The translations under genes and the position numbers were made by a program. Positions 1 to 7,711 of a DNA stretch of 34,924 nucleotides are shown piece by piece. The DNA comes from an uncultured Spirochaetales bacterium. GTDB lineage: Bacteria; Spirochaetota; Spirochaetia; Treponematales; Treponemataceae. The stretch lies in NCBI GenBank assembly GCA_946061495.1, contig CAMGSV010000002.1, positions 1 through 34,924 on the forward strand. The letters run 5' to 3'. The notes under the pieces are model-generated. The model made no database searches. It had not been told where the DNA came from and was given only the letters and a program-made list of their open reading frames with translations. The first letter of the stretch is position 1. Each line of letters opens with the position of its first letter.

Positions 1-1293
1 CCCGGTCAGCATGAGCTGGCCCCCATCTACACCACCACCAACATCGCCGCCGACAACAACCAGATCACCATGGAAATCATGAAGAAGCTGGCTCCCCGCC
101 ACGGGCTGGTGTGCCTGCTCCACGAAAAGCCCTTCCAGGGTGTCAACGGCTCCGGCAAGCACAGCAACTGGTCCCTGTCCACCGACAAGGGGGAGAATCT
201 TCTGGAGCCGGGCAACACCCCGGAGGACAACGCTCAGTTCCTGCTGGTGCTCTGCGCCATCATCAAGGGAATCGACGAGTACCAGGACCTCCTGCGGATT
301 TCCGTAGCATCGGCAGGCAACGACCATCGTCTGGGGGCCAACGAGGCACCTCCCGCCATCATCTCCATGTTCTTAGGAGACGAGCTGGAATCCATCCTTG
401 AGTCCATCCAGAAGGGCAAGCCCTTCGACCGCAAGGCAAAGCAAGTGATGCAGCTGGGAGTGGACGCACTGCCCGCCTTCCCCAAGGACAACACCGACAG
501 GAACCGCACCTCCCCCTTTGCCTTCACCGGCAACAAGTTTGAGTTCCGCTCCCTTGGCTCCAGCATGTCCATCTCCTGCCCCAACCTCACCCTGAACACC
601 ATCGTGGCGGAGGAATTCCGGCAGTTTGCAGACATTCTGGAAAAGTCATCGGACTTCACCAAGGACTTAAACCAGCTCATCAAGACCACCCTGACACACC
701 ACCACCGCATCATCTTCAACGGCAACGGCTATTCCCAGGAATGGGTGGAGGAGGCGGCACGACGCGGCCTGTCGAACCTCAAGACCACCTCCGAGGCCCT
801 CCCCCGCTATCTGGAGGAGAAGAACATCGCCCTGTTCAGCGGCCACGGCGTGTACTCCGAGACGGAGATGCGGGCCCGCTACGACATCCTGATGGAAGAA
901 TATGTCAATGTGCTGATGATAGAGGCACGGACCATGCTGGACATGACCCAGAAGGAAATCCTCCCCGCCGCCTTCAAGTATGTGGCGGTGCTGGCCACCT
1001 CCCTTACCCAGGTGCGGGCCGCCATGATGGGCTTGGAATGCAGGGCCCAGGTCGAGAATCTGCGGCTGGTGCAGGAGACCATCGACAGGATCCACCGTGA
1101 GGCCGGCTCCCTCAAGCAGATTCTGGCGGACACCAGCGGCAGCCAGGACCTTACCGCCACCGCCACCTTCTACACCACCTGGATCATTCCGGCTATGGAG
1201 GGGCTGCGGGCGGCCGTGGACAGTCTGGAGATGATGATGGGCAGAGAATTCTGGCCCTTCCCCACCTACGGCGACCTGATGTTCACCAACTGA
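1..1293 (+). CDS. glnN: Glutamine synthetase type III, C-terminal part (5' end outside window)
   Basis: This would make glutamine from glutamate, ammonia and ATP in the cytoplasm. The frame is open from base 1, so the gene starts upstream; 430 residues are visible of a family usually about 700 long. The first visible codons read GQHELAPIY, followed by HEKPF and GVNGSGKH near residues 40-52, the active-site motifs typical of the GlnN (GSIII) class rather than GlnA. The end, with a helical region and a terminal FPTYGDLMF, matches the class-specific C-terminal extension. A hairpin lies just after the stop. Family assignment is by recognised motifs and is very secure; the missing N-terminus cannot be judged. 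Confidence 0.95.
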   Translation, partial: PGQHELAPIYTTTNIAADNNQITMEIMKKLAPRHGLVCLLHEKPFQGVNGSGKHSNWSLSTDKGENLLEPGNTPEDNAQFLLVLCAIIKGIDEYQDLLRISVASAGNDHRLGANEAPPAIISMFLGDELESILESIQKGKPFDRKAKQVMQLGVDALPAFPKDNTDRNRTSPFAFTGNKFEFRSLGSSMSISCPNLTLNTIVAEEFRQFADILEKSSDFTKDLNQLIKTTLTHHHRIIFNGNGYSQEWVEEAARRGLSNLKTTSEALPRYLEEKNIALFSGHGVYSETEMRARYDILMEEYVNVLMIEARTMLDMTQKEILPAAFKYVAVLATSLTQVRAAMMGLECRAQVENLRLVQETIDRIHREAGSLKQILADTSGSQDLTATATFYTTWIIPAMEGLRAAVDSLEMMMGREFWPFPTYGDLMFTN

Positions 1294-1304
1294 GACTGAA
1301 ATCC

Positions 1305-1337
1305 CCAGGGAAGCCTGATTGACTTGGCCTTCCCTGG
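1305..1337 (+). terminator. Hairpin after glnN
   Basis: CCAGGGAAG (1305-1313) pairs with CTTCCCTGG (1329-1337), nine base pairs starting 11 bases after the glnN stop. There is no T run after it, so it may be a weak terminator or an mRNA-stabilising end rather than a classical intrinsic terminator. Confidence 0.45.
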
Positions 1338-1387
1338 TACATTGAATACAAGGCCCGCTTCGGCTGGTCATACGACAGGAGGAAATT

Positions 1388-1900
1388 ATGGTTCATACCA
1401 TCAAGGGGCACAGCCCAAAGATTCACGAGAGCGTCTTCGTCGCCTGGAATTCCGAGATTACCGGAAACGTCACCATTGACGAAAACGCTTCCATCTGGTT
1501 CTCCGCCTCAATCCGGGGAGATATGAACAGCGTCACCATCGGAAAGGGCTCCAATGTCCAGGACAACTGCGTCATCCACACCGACTCCAACCGGGGAGCC
1601 GTCATCGGGGACAATGTGACGGTGGGACATGGCGCCATCCTGCATTCCTGCACCATCGGCAACAACACCACCGTGGGCATGGGTGCCATCGTGCTGGACG
1701 GAGCCAAGGTGGGGGCAAACTCCATGGTGGCAGCCGGCTCCGTGGTTCCCCCCGGCAAGGAATTCCCCGACAACAGCATGATCATGGGCTCACCCGCCAA
1801 GGTTGCCAGGGAAATGCGGCCGGAGGAAATCGAGGGCTTTGCCAAGAACTGCCAATCCTACGTGGCCATGGGACAGCTCTACCGGGCGGAGTGCAAGTAA
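1388..1900 (+). CDS. Gamma-class carbonic anhydrase family protein
   Basis: A 170-residue left-handed beta-helix protein of the gamma carbonic anhydrase/YrdA/PaaY family, expected to be cytoplasmic and trimeric and to bind one metal per active site. The repeating hexapeptide pattern (for example VTIGKGSNVQDN, AVIGDNVTVGHG) runs from about residue 25 to 140. The three metal-binding histidines are present: His64 in CVIHTD, and His81 and His86 in GHGAILHSC. The start is fixed by AGGAGG at 1377-1382, five bases before ATG. Length is normal. Many family members lack measurable carbonic anhydrase activity, so CO2 hydration is possible but not shown. Confidence 0.9.
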   Translation: MVHTIKGHSPKIHESVFVAWNSEITGNVTIDENASIWFSASIRGDMNSVTIGKGSNVQDNCVIHTDSNRGAVIGDNVTVGHGAILHSCTIGNNTTVGMGAIVLDGAKVGANSMVAAGSVVPPGKEFPDNSMIMGSPAKVAREMRPEEIEGFAKNCQSYVAMGQLYRAECK

Positions 1901-1930
1901 AAGAAAAAGGGTGGCGCAAAGGCCACCCTT
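1901..1930 (-). terminator. Intrinsic terminator of the DUF1963 gene
   Basis: AAGGGTGGC (1907-1915) and GCCACCCTT (1922-1930) form a nine-pair stem with a six-base loop. Read on the minus strand it is followed by a T-rich tail (TTTTTCTTT), so it ends transcription of the gene at 1939-2880. It lies between convergent genes and may also stall plus-strand transcripts. Confidence 0.8.
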
Positions 1931-1938
1931 GCTAGGAT

Positions 1939-2880
1939 TTAACAACAATCCCAGGTGTATAAGACTCCGGAAAAATCCAGCTGCTGCAAATCTTCTGGGG
2001 CAATGAAGAAGTTTCCCACTCCCATATCTCCCCACAAAATATCCTCAGAACTGTCCATTTGAAACAAGAGCCTAGTACAGGCAGCATAGTCTGGGCGAGA
2101 AAAACGAGGGTCATCCTGAGTAAAGTAAGGATACCCACCGAGCCAATGGCCTTCATTCCAGTCTGCCATCTGATTATACATGTCTTCACAGAATATATCG
2201 TAAAGGCTTGTTCCTTCTGGTGGCAGAGGAAGCCCAACGGCAACAAGGGCTTTTTGTAGCTCCTGCTGAAAATCGTCATGGGCACAGGGCCCCAGCCAAG
2301 TGTCTACCAATTCAAAATCAAGCTGGAACTCCCCAGCAAAGGGAAGTTCCGAGTCTTCTTCACTGCAGGTGGTAGGAAGATGTAATTCTGCTACCATAGC
2401 TTGAGTAATGGAAGCATCCACCACAGGATGATACACCACCCGCCAATTTTTCTGGCTCATCTGGTTATCAAAATCCAAGCCATAGGCATCATCATTGCTG
2501 ATAAAAAACTGGAGGAGACCAGCTTTGGGAAATCCTTCCAGCGGTGGCAGCTGTTGACAATCAAATTGAGCAAGCAGAACCAAGGGGCTTCCATCCTCAT
2601 TTGTTGGATAGGTTTCAGCAGGATTCCAGTAGGGGATGCCACCGAACTTGCTGGCAGTAAGAGCCAGTGGTGATGCAGCCTTTGTGGGATGAAGCCGAAT
2701 GGCTTTTCGTTGGGTCTGCCGCTGAATCTGAGCCATCAAGAGCTGCTGCTGCTCCAAGCTAAAAAATCCGTCTTGCTCTTCACTTTCATTTGAAGCGGGA
2801 GATGACGTTGTTGGTGCCGCTTGGACAGCTTTTTGCTGAGATTTTCCGAATCCAAAAAGCTTTTGTATCAGTCCCTCCAT
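1939..2880 (-). CDS. DUF1963 (YwqG-like) protein
   Basis: A 313-residue, probably cytoplasmic protein of the DUF1963/YwqG family, whose function is unknown. The family core is visible as FGGIPYWNPAETYP, then LVLLAQFDCQQLPPLEGFPKAG, LQFFISND and a C-terminal GGYPYFTQDDPR and LLFQMDSS. The ATG at 2880 is chosen because GGAGGT (2885-2890) lies just before it; an in-frame ATG at 2904 has that ribosome site inside its own coding region. A stretch rich in Q, A and S follows the first 15 residues. A good promoter (2915-2943) precedes it and a terminator follows, so it is a single-gene unit. Confidence 0.75.
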   Translation of the reverse strand: MEGLIQKLFGFGKSQQKAVQAAPTTSSPASNESEEQDGFFSLEQQQLLMAQIQRQTQRKAIRLHPTKAASPLALTASKFGGIPYWNPAETYPTNEDGSPLVLLAQFDCQQLPPLEGFPKAGLLQFFISNDDAYGLDFDNQMSQKNWRVVYHPVVDASITQAMVAELHLPTTCSEEDSELPFAGEFQLDFELVDTWLGPCAHDDFQQELQKALVAVGLPLPPEGTSLYDIFCEDMYNQMADWNEGHWLGGYPYFTQDDPRFSRPDYAACTRLLFQMDSSEDILWGDMGVGNFFIAPEDLQQLDFSGVLYTWDCC

Positions 2881-2914
2881 TTTACCTCCACAATTATTTG
2901 TCACTACTCCAGCA

Positions 2915-2943
2915 AGTGTACCACGAATTTATTGGCTGGACAA
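2915..2943 (-). promoter_or_regulatory. Promoter of the DUF1963 gene
   Basis: On the minus strand TTGTCC (2938-2943), a 17-base spacer and TACACT (2915-2920) match a sigma-70 promoter, 35 bases upstream of the ATG at 2880. Confidence 0.55.
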
Positions 2944-2982
2944 CCTTCGTGTCCTAAATGTATCTGGAATGGCCGCCCTCAC

Positions 2983-3011
2983 TTTACCAAATCCCCCGTC
3001 TGCTGTAAAAT
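2983..3011 (+). promoter_or_regulatory. Promoter of proS, giving a nearly leaderless mRNA
   Basis: TTTACC (2983-2988), a 17-base spacer and TAAAAT (3006-3011). Only nine bases separate the -10 from the proS ATG, so transcription would begin about 0-3 bases before the start codon. No Shine-Dalgarno sequence is present. Confidence 0.5.
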
Positions 3012-3020
3012 ACCTTCAAT

Positions 3021-4865
3021 ATGAAAGCTTCCAATACATTGATTGCCACTCTGCGGGAAGTGCCTGCAGAGGCTGTTATCGCCAGCCACCAGCTGATGCT
3101 GCGGGCGGGGCTCATTCGCAAGTTGGGCAACGGCCTGTTCACCTATTTTCCCCTGGGACTGCGGGCCTTCCGCAAGGTGGAGAATATTGTCCGTGAGGAA
3201 ATGGATGCCGTCGGGGCGCTGGAATGCAAGCCCTCCGTGGTGGTGCCAGGGGAGCTGTGGCGTGAGTCCGGCCGCTGGGAGACCATGGGAGCGGGAATGC
3301 TCCGCATGAAGAACCGGGTGGACCAGGAACTGGTGGTGAGTCCCACTGCCGAGGAAGCCTTTACTGCCCTGGTGCGGGACGAGCTTGAGTCCTACAAGCA
3401 GCTGCCCCTCACCCTCTACCAAATCAACACAAAGTACCGAGACGAAATCCGCCCCCGCTACGGCGTGATGCGCGGCCGTGAGTTCACCATGAAGGATGCC
3501 TATTCCTTCCACACCACGGCGGAAAGCCTGGACGAGACCTACCTCGCCATGGAATCTGCCTACAAGCGGATCTTCAAGCGGCTGGGACTTTCCGTCATTC
3601 CCGTTTCCGCCGACTCTGGCGCCATGGGTGGCAGCGGCTCCGAGGAATTCATGGTGGAGAGCGCCGTTGGCGACGACACCCTCATTCTCTGCCCCAACTG
3701 CGACTACGCCGCCAACACCGAGAAGGCGGCCTGTGCCCCTGACGTTGCCCTGGACAAGGACGGCAAGCCCCTGGTGGCCACGGAGCTGCCCATCGAGAAG
3801 GTGCCCTGTCCCGGCGTGGAGACCATCGCCCAGATGGAGGAATTCTTCAAAATGAGCGCCACCCAGTTCATCAAAGTGCTGATCTACAAGGTGCACAACT
3901 GCGAGCTGGACCTGCGGACTGCCCCCGGCGGCCAGGGCTTCAAGCGGGAGGTTGAAGGCGGTGTGCCGGTGTATCCCGTATGCTTCGTTGCAGTGGCCAT
4001 CCGTGGCGACCTGGACGTGAACGAGGCCAAGCTGGCTGCATCCCTCAAAGCCAGCGAGGTGGAGCTGGCGGAGGAGGCCGACGTCATCGCCTATTCTGGC
4101 GCTCCCCACGGCTTTGTGGGACCTGTTGGCCTCACCAAGCTGCCCTTGCTGGCGGACTTCAGCGTCATGACCCAGAAGGAGGACGGCAGCTTTGAGGCCC
4201 ACCTCCACGACACCGTGACCGGCGGCGGCTCCGCCGACGTGGACAACATCCACGTGGAGCCCATCCGTGACTTCACTCCCTTCATCACCGCCGACGTCCG
4301 CACCGTGGTGGCCGGGGACAAGTGTCCCTGCTGCAACAGCGAATTCTACAGCAAGAAGGGCAACGAGCTGGGCCACATCTTCAAGCTGGGCTACAAGTAC
4401 AGCAAGTCCATGAACGTCACCTACCTTGACGAGAACGGCAAGCAGCAGGTTCCCATCATGGGCTGCTACGGAATCGGGGTGGACAGAGCGCTGGCCTCCA
4501 TCATCGAGGAGCACCACGACGAGAACGGAATCATCTGGCCCATGAGTGCCGCCCCCTATCAGGTTGCCATCGTGCCGGTAAAGTACGACGGACAGATGAA
4601 GGAAGTGGCAGATTCCCTGTATTCCCAGTTACAAAAGCGTGGTGTGGAGGTTTTACTTGATGACAGGAACGAACGTCCCGGCGTAAAGTTCAAGGACATG
4701 GACCTGATTGGCATTCCCCTCCGCATTGTGGTGGGTGACAAGACCCTGCCCAATGTGGAGGTCAAGCTGCGCTCCCAAAAGGATGCCCAGCTGGTGGCCG
4801 CAGATGCCGCCGCAGAGGAGGTTGCCAAGCTGGTTCAGTCTGAGCTGGACCGCCTGAGGGCATAA
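3021..4865 (+). CDS. proS: Prolyl-tRNA synthetase
   Basis: Charges tRNA-Pro with proline in the cytoplasm. The 614 residues fit the bacterial-type ProRS with the editing insertion between motifs 2 and 3. Near the N-terminus SHQLMLRAG and FPLGLRAF match motif 1; RYGVMRGREFTMKDAYSFH (about 145-163) is motif 2; GCYGIGVDRALAS (about 481-493) is motif 3. The insertion carries CPNC near 224 and a second CPCC near 435. The C-terminal anticodon-binding domain starts about residue 515. The ATG at 3021 matches the usual N-terminus but lacks a ribosome site, with a -10 element nine bases upstream. Very secure. Confidence 0.97.
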   Translation: MKASNTLIATLREVPAEAVIASHQLMLRAGLIRKLGNGLFTYFPLGLRAFRKVENIVREEMDAVGALECKPSVVVPGELWRESGRWETMGAGMLRMKNRVDQELVVSPTAEEAFTALVRDELESYKQLPLTLYQINTKYRDEIRPRYGVMRGREFTMKDAYSFHTTAESLDETYLAMESAYKRIFKRLGLSVIPVSADSGAMGGSGSEEFMVESAVGDDTLILCPNCDYAANTEKAACAPDVALDKDGKPLVATELPIEKVPCPGVETIAQMEEFFKMSATQFIKVLIYKVHNCELDLRTAPGGQGFKREVEGGVPVYPVCFVAVAIRGDLDVNEAKLAASLKASEVELAEEADVIAYSGAPHGFVGPVGLTKLPLLADFSVMTQKEDGSFEAHLHDTVTGGGSADVDNIHVEPIRDFTPFITADVRTVVAGDKCPCCNSEFYSKKGNELGHIFKLGYKYSKSMNVTYLDENGKQQVPIMGCYGIGVDRALASIIEEHHDENGIIWPMSAAPYQVAIVPVKYDGQMKEVADSLYSQLQKRGVEVLLDDRNERPGVKFKDMDLIGIPLRIVVGDKTLPNVEVKLRSQKDAQLVAADAAAEEVAKLVQSELDRLRA

Positions 4866-4930
4866 GGTTCTCCGCCGCCTTGGACTTGGATTCAGGGCGG
4901 CCTGTTAAAATCTCTTTTCACAGGAATACA

Positions 4931-6064
4931 ATGAAAAAAACATCTGTTGCATCCATTCTTTTTGGACTTGTGTTGCTGGTGGCGGCACTCACTCCGGCAG
5001 CCGCCTTTCCCGGCATCCAAAGCTATTTGAAGGACGAGTCCGGCCAGTACGTGTACTACCGTGACTACACCTTTCCCTACGAGGCCTACGTGGGCTTCCT
5101 CCACTACGACGAGGGCACCTACGGCATGCGGTTCTATGCCCCCAACCAGCCCTTGGAGGGTGTCTCCCAGGCGGCGGCCCAGGCAGGGATGGCAGCCAAG
5201 GGCGGCATGGTGGGTGTCCCCAAGTCCGTGGAGATTCTATTTACCGTGAACACGGAGACCAAGGTGACGGAGATGACCGGGGAGAAATTCCTCACCACCA
5301 TCACCGGCAGCGACACGGAGATTGTGAACTACCTCCACGACCTGGTGTATGAATTCTCCGCCCGCCGCCGAAAGCTGGCAGACCCCGTGGTGACAAAGGC
5401 GGTCTCCAGCCGTGAGGACTTCCCCCAGTTCGGCGGCCCTGTCACCATGAAGTACTCCTTCGATATACCCATCTTCAACCTGCAGGAAATCATCGGAGCA
5501 GACGGAGCCCCCTCCTTCCAACTGGCCACCGTGGGAGCCTTGGCCTCCTCCAGCGACAACAGCTTCTTTGCCTTCACCGGCTTTCCCGCACCCATGCAGG
5601 ACAAGGCCAGGAATTTCACCTCCACCCAGAAGAAGCCCTCCCAGAAGATTCAGTACAAGGGGCAGGAAATCAAGCTGGATGAGCAGTGGACCCAGGCCGC
5701 CGAGAACATGTACCTGCTGGGTGACGTGGCCATGGTTGCCATGACGGAATTCCAGCCCTCGGAGCAGGTTGCCGCCGCCGGAACCGCCGCCATTCTGGAT
5801 GCCTTCTGCCGCACCCTTTCCCTAGGCTCCACCGGCTCCTACACGGACTGGGGCAACAGGAAGCTCAAGCGGAGCAAGAACAGCCTGGAGGTGAGCCTCC
5901 GCACCCACATCCCGGAGGACAATGCCGTGTCCCAGAACTTCAAGTTCATCACCAAGAACAAGGCCGGCGGCTACTCCATCATGACCCTCACCATCTTTGA
6001 CCGAGCCTACAAGGACAACCGCACCTACTTTGATGCCATCCTCAAAAGCTACAAGGTGAGGTAA
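4931..6064 (+). CDS. Secreted protein of unknown function
   Basis: A 377-residue protein I do not recognise. The first 23 residues (MKKTSVASILF, a hydrophobic core, then ALTPAAAF) form a signal peptide, probably cut after AAA, so it should be periplasmic or exported. There is no lipobox. The mature part is rich in aromatic residues early on (YVYYRDYTFPYEAYVGFLHY) and otherwise looks like a soluble mixed alpha/beta protein without cysteine clusters. The ATG at 4931 is chosen over 4880 because AGGA lies just before it and the signal peptide begins there. It starts 65 bases after proS with no strong terminator between, so read-through is possible. A clear terminator follows. Confidence 0.7.
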   Translation: MKKTSVASILFGLVLLVAALTPAAAFPGIQSYLKDESGQYVYYRDYTFPYEAYVGFLHYDEGTYGMRFYAPNQPLEGVSQAAAQAGMAAKGGMVGVPKSVEILFTVNTETKVTEMTGEKFLTTITGSDTEIVNYLHDLVYEFSARRRKLADPVVTKAVSSREDFPQFGGPVTMKYSFDIPIFNLQEIIGADGAPSFQLATVGALASSSDNSFFAFTGFPAPMQDKARNFTSTQKKPSQKIQYKGQEIKLDEQWTQAAENMYLLGDVAMVAMTEFQPSEQVAAAGTAAILDAFCRTLSLGSTGSYTDWGNRKLKRSKNSLEVSLRTHIPEDNAVSQNFKFITKNKAGGYSIMTLTIFDRAYKDNRTYFDAILKSYKVR

Positions 6065-6079
6065 ATCGGTGGTTTGAGG

Positions 6080-6108
6080 CAAGCGGGTGTGATTCCCGCT
6101 TGTTTTTT
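6080..6108 (+). terminator. Intrinsic terminator
   Basis: CAAGCGGG (6080-6087) pairs with CCCGCTTG (6095-6102) around a seven-base loop and is followed by TTTTTT. It ends the proS/secreted-protein transcription unit. Confidence 0.9.
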
Positions 6109-6129
6109 AGGAGTGGGAATGAGTACAAT

Positions 6130-6407
6130 CTATTTTCCAAATAAATCAGCATGTGCACCTGTGGCTGTTAAGGTGAGAATCAGAAGATTTTTCCACCTTG
6201 TAGATTAATAACCAGTCTGGTTTAATGTGTGCTTCTCGGTAGGAACTCCAATTTCCTGTCAAGGCATGATTCCGATATCGGGATGGCAGAATCTCACCTT
6301 GAGCTAGTCTTTTGATGATGCTTGTCAAAAGAGAAATATCGTATCCCCCTTCTCTTCATCAAGCGAACATCCTCCTCAAACTGTTTCGTGGTTTTTACCG
6401 TGTACAT
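6130..6407 (-). pseudogene. yafQ: YafQ-family mRNA-interferase toxin, broken by two frameshifts
   Basis: YafQ toxins cut mRNA on the ribosome. Read from the ATG at 6407 the frame gives MYTVKTTKQFEEDVRLMKRRG, then breaks at five C's (6345-6349, plus strand). The next frame gives TSIIKRLAQGEILP, NHALTGNW, REAHIKPDWLLIY. It breaks again at five T's (6188-6192), and a third stretch gives GAHADLFGK and a stop at 6130. Removing one base from each run yields one 91-residue protein of normal YafQ length with the family's active-site residues (His in RNH, His-Asp-Trp in AHIKPDW, final His and Phe). As read, no full toxin is made. The ATG overlaps the antitoxin stop (TGATG). Sequencing error is an alternative to true decay. 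Confidence 0.85.
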
Positions 6408-6703
6408 CAGACCTTGTATTCAGGCTCCTGCTCTGCCACCGACAAAATATCTTCCATCATCTTATTTATGTCGGTGTAGCCCTGAGCGTCTGGATCACTG
6501 GCGATTGCATCCGCTTCCTTGAATGCTTGCAGAAGCCGTGGGCTGGGGATGTCTGACTTTATCTCAAAAGGGATGCGCTGTTCCCGAACGACAGTCTTGG
6601 CAAACAAATTGAAGGCCGTTGAAACAGACATTCCAACAGAATTGCAGAATTCATCGAACCGTTGCTTTGTCTCGTCGTCCAGACGAATGCTTATGGCAGC
6701 CAT
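6407..6703 (-). CDS. RelB/DinJ-family antitoxin
   Basis: A 98-residue antitoxin expected to neutralise the adjacent YafQ-type toxin and, as in DinJ-YafQ, to repress its own operon. The N-terminal 45 residues form a ribbon-helix-helix DNA-binding unit (ISIRLDDETKQRFDEFC, then MSVSTAFNLFAKTVV), followed by the family's IPFEI and a variable acidic C-terminus that would wrap the toxin. AGAGAGGTGA lies just before the ATG at 6703. The frame is intact although the toxin next to it is broken, which is what selection would favour if the pair is decaying. Confidence 0.9.
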   Translation of the reverse strand: MAAISIRLDDETKQRFDEFCNSVGMSVSTAFNLFAKTVVREQRIPFEIKSDIPSPRLLQAFKEADAIASDPDAQGYTDINKMMEDILSVAEQEPEYKV

Positions 6704-6718
6704 ACATCACCTCTCTAC

Positions 6719-6733
6719 TCACAATTGTACTCC
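6719..6733 (-). promoter_or_regulatory. Possible toxin-antitoxin promoter and operator
   Basis: The minus strand carries TACAAT, a good -10 hexamer, inside the palindrome ACAATTGT about 20 bases before the antitoxin ATG. A palindrome over the -10 is where an autorepressing antitoxin could bind. No convincing -35 was found. Confidence 0.3.
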
Positions 6734-6788
6734 ATTTGCTGGCATTTGCATAGCATATCACCGTAATTTCACCCAGGAAGGGAGTCCG

Positions 6789-7685
6789 CTACTTGAAGCT
6801 GGCCACCGACAAGGGTGTGCCAATCCACACGCCCTCGCTGCCTAGGTACTCCTTCTTTTGGCCTTCGATGATGAACTGCACGCTGTCCACCGTGGGGAAG
6901 GATGCGGCGGTGTAGACAATCTGCATCAGCTGGTTAATGTAGCCATCCACCCCGTAGGTGTTGAACTCGAACTCCTCGCTGAAATTCAAGGTGGCCACCC
7001 GATTCTTCACCGAGGCGGAGAGGAGGCGACTTCCCTCTGGAATCAGTGTCATGCAATTTTCGATTATGTCGTCGTGATTGGGACCTTCCAAAAGGCTGTT
7101 GATGGAAGCCGACAAGGGGGAATTCGTCTTTGGAATGCGGCGAACCACCTCCTTGCGGGAAACAGTGCCGTCCTTGCCCAGCACCACGAAGAAGAGCTTC
7201 ACCTGGGTTTCCTCCGCAGGGATTCCAGCTGTCTGTTCAGCAGTGATGCTGCCATAGGGGGTCTCGATGATGGTCTCGCTGGGAAGTGGCAATGGCTCTG
7301 GTGGAAGGGCTGCCAGTTCATCGGCAGTGGAGGCGGGAACTGAGTCGGCATCCTCCACAGTAACCAAGCTGCCCAAATCGATGGTGGACAAATCCTGGAA
7401 CTCCACCACCGGTCCTGGTCCCTGACTTGAATTGTCCTGTATTATTACTGGGGAAGCAGTTTGCGTCAGCGTAGTTGGAGAAGAACCATCCTCCTCCAAC
7501 TGATAGTTCTCCACAAATGCAGGCTCAGAGCCGATGAGATGGGTAAAAAAACCGGTCTTTTTAAGGGTTGCCAGGATTTTATCCTGCATCAGGAAAAATG
7601 CAATCAGAAGAACAAGGGCCAGAAGCAACCACACGATGACTCCAAGGCTCAGTTTGAATTGTTTTTTTTGCTGACTCATGTCCAC
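6789..7685 (-). CDS. GerMN-domain membrane-anchored protein
   Basis: A 298-residue protein with a short cytoplasmic start, one membrane helix (about residues 12-34, VIVWLLLALVLLIAFFLM), a 110-residue acidic, proline/serine-rich linker, and a C-terminal GerMN domain from about residue 165 (VKLFFVVLGKDG, SPLSASINSLLEGP, IPEGSRLLSASVKNRVATLNFSEEF). GerMN domains occur in spore germination and lipoprotein families with unclear biochemical roles; no spore function is implied here. The GTG at 7685 is preferred because AAGGGGG lies nine bases upstream; an ATG at 7679 is an alternative. It is the last gene of the two-component operon, 26 bases after the kinase. Confidence 0.8.
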   Translation of the reverse strand: MDMSQQKKQFKLSLGVIVWLLLALVLLIAFFLMQDKILATLKKTGFFTHLIGSEPAFVENYQLEEDGSSPTTLTQTASPVIIQDNSSQGPGPVVEFQDLSTIDLGSLVTVEDADSVPASTADELAALPPEPLPLPSETIIETPYGSITAEQTAGIPAEETQVKLFFVVLGKDGTVSRKEVVRRIPKTNSPLSASINSLLEGPNHDDIIENCMTLIPEGSRLLSASVKNRVATLNFSEEFEFNTYGVDGYINQLMQIVYTAASFPTVDSVQFIIEGQKKEYLGSEGVWIGTPLSVASFK

Positions 7686-7711
7686 AGTATAATACCCCCT
7701 TTAAAATCATG

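Noticed and set aside
2979-4517. A 512-codon open frame opposite proS on the minus strand
   Set aside because: It is the antisense shadow of a clear prolyl-tRNA synthetase, caused by GC-rich third codon positions; the translation has no recognisable domain.
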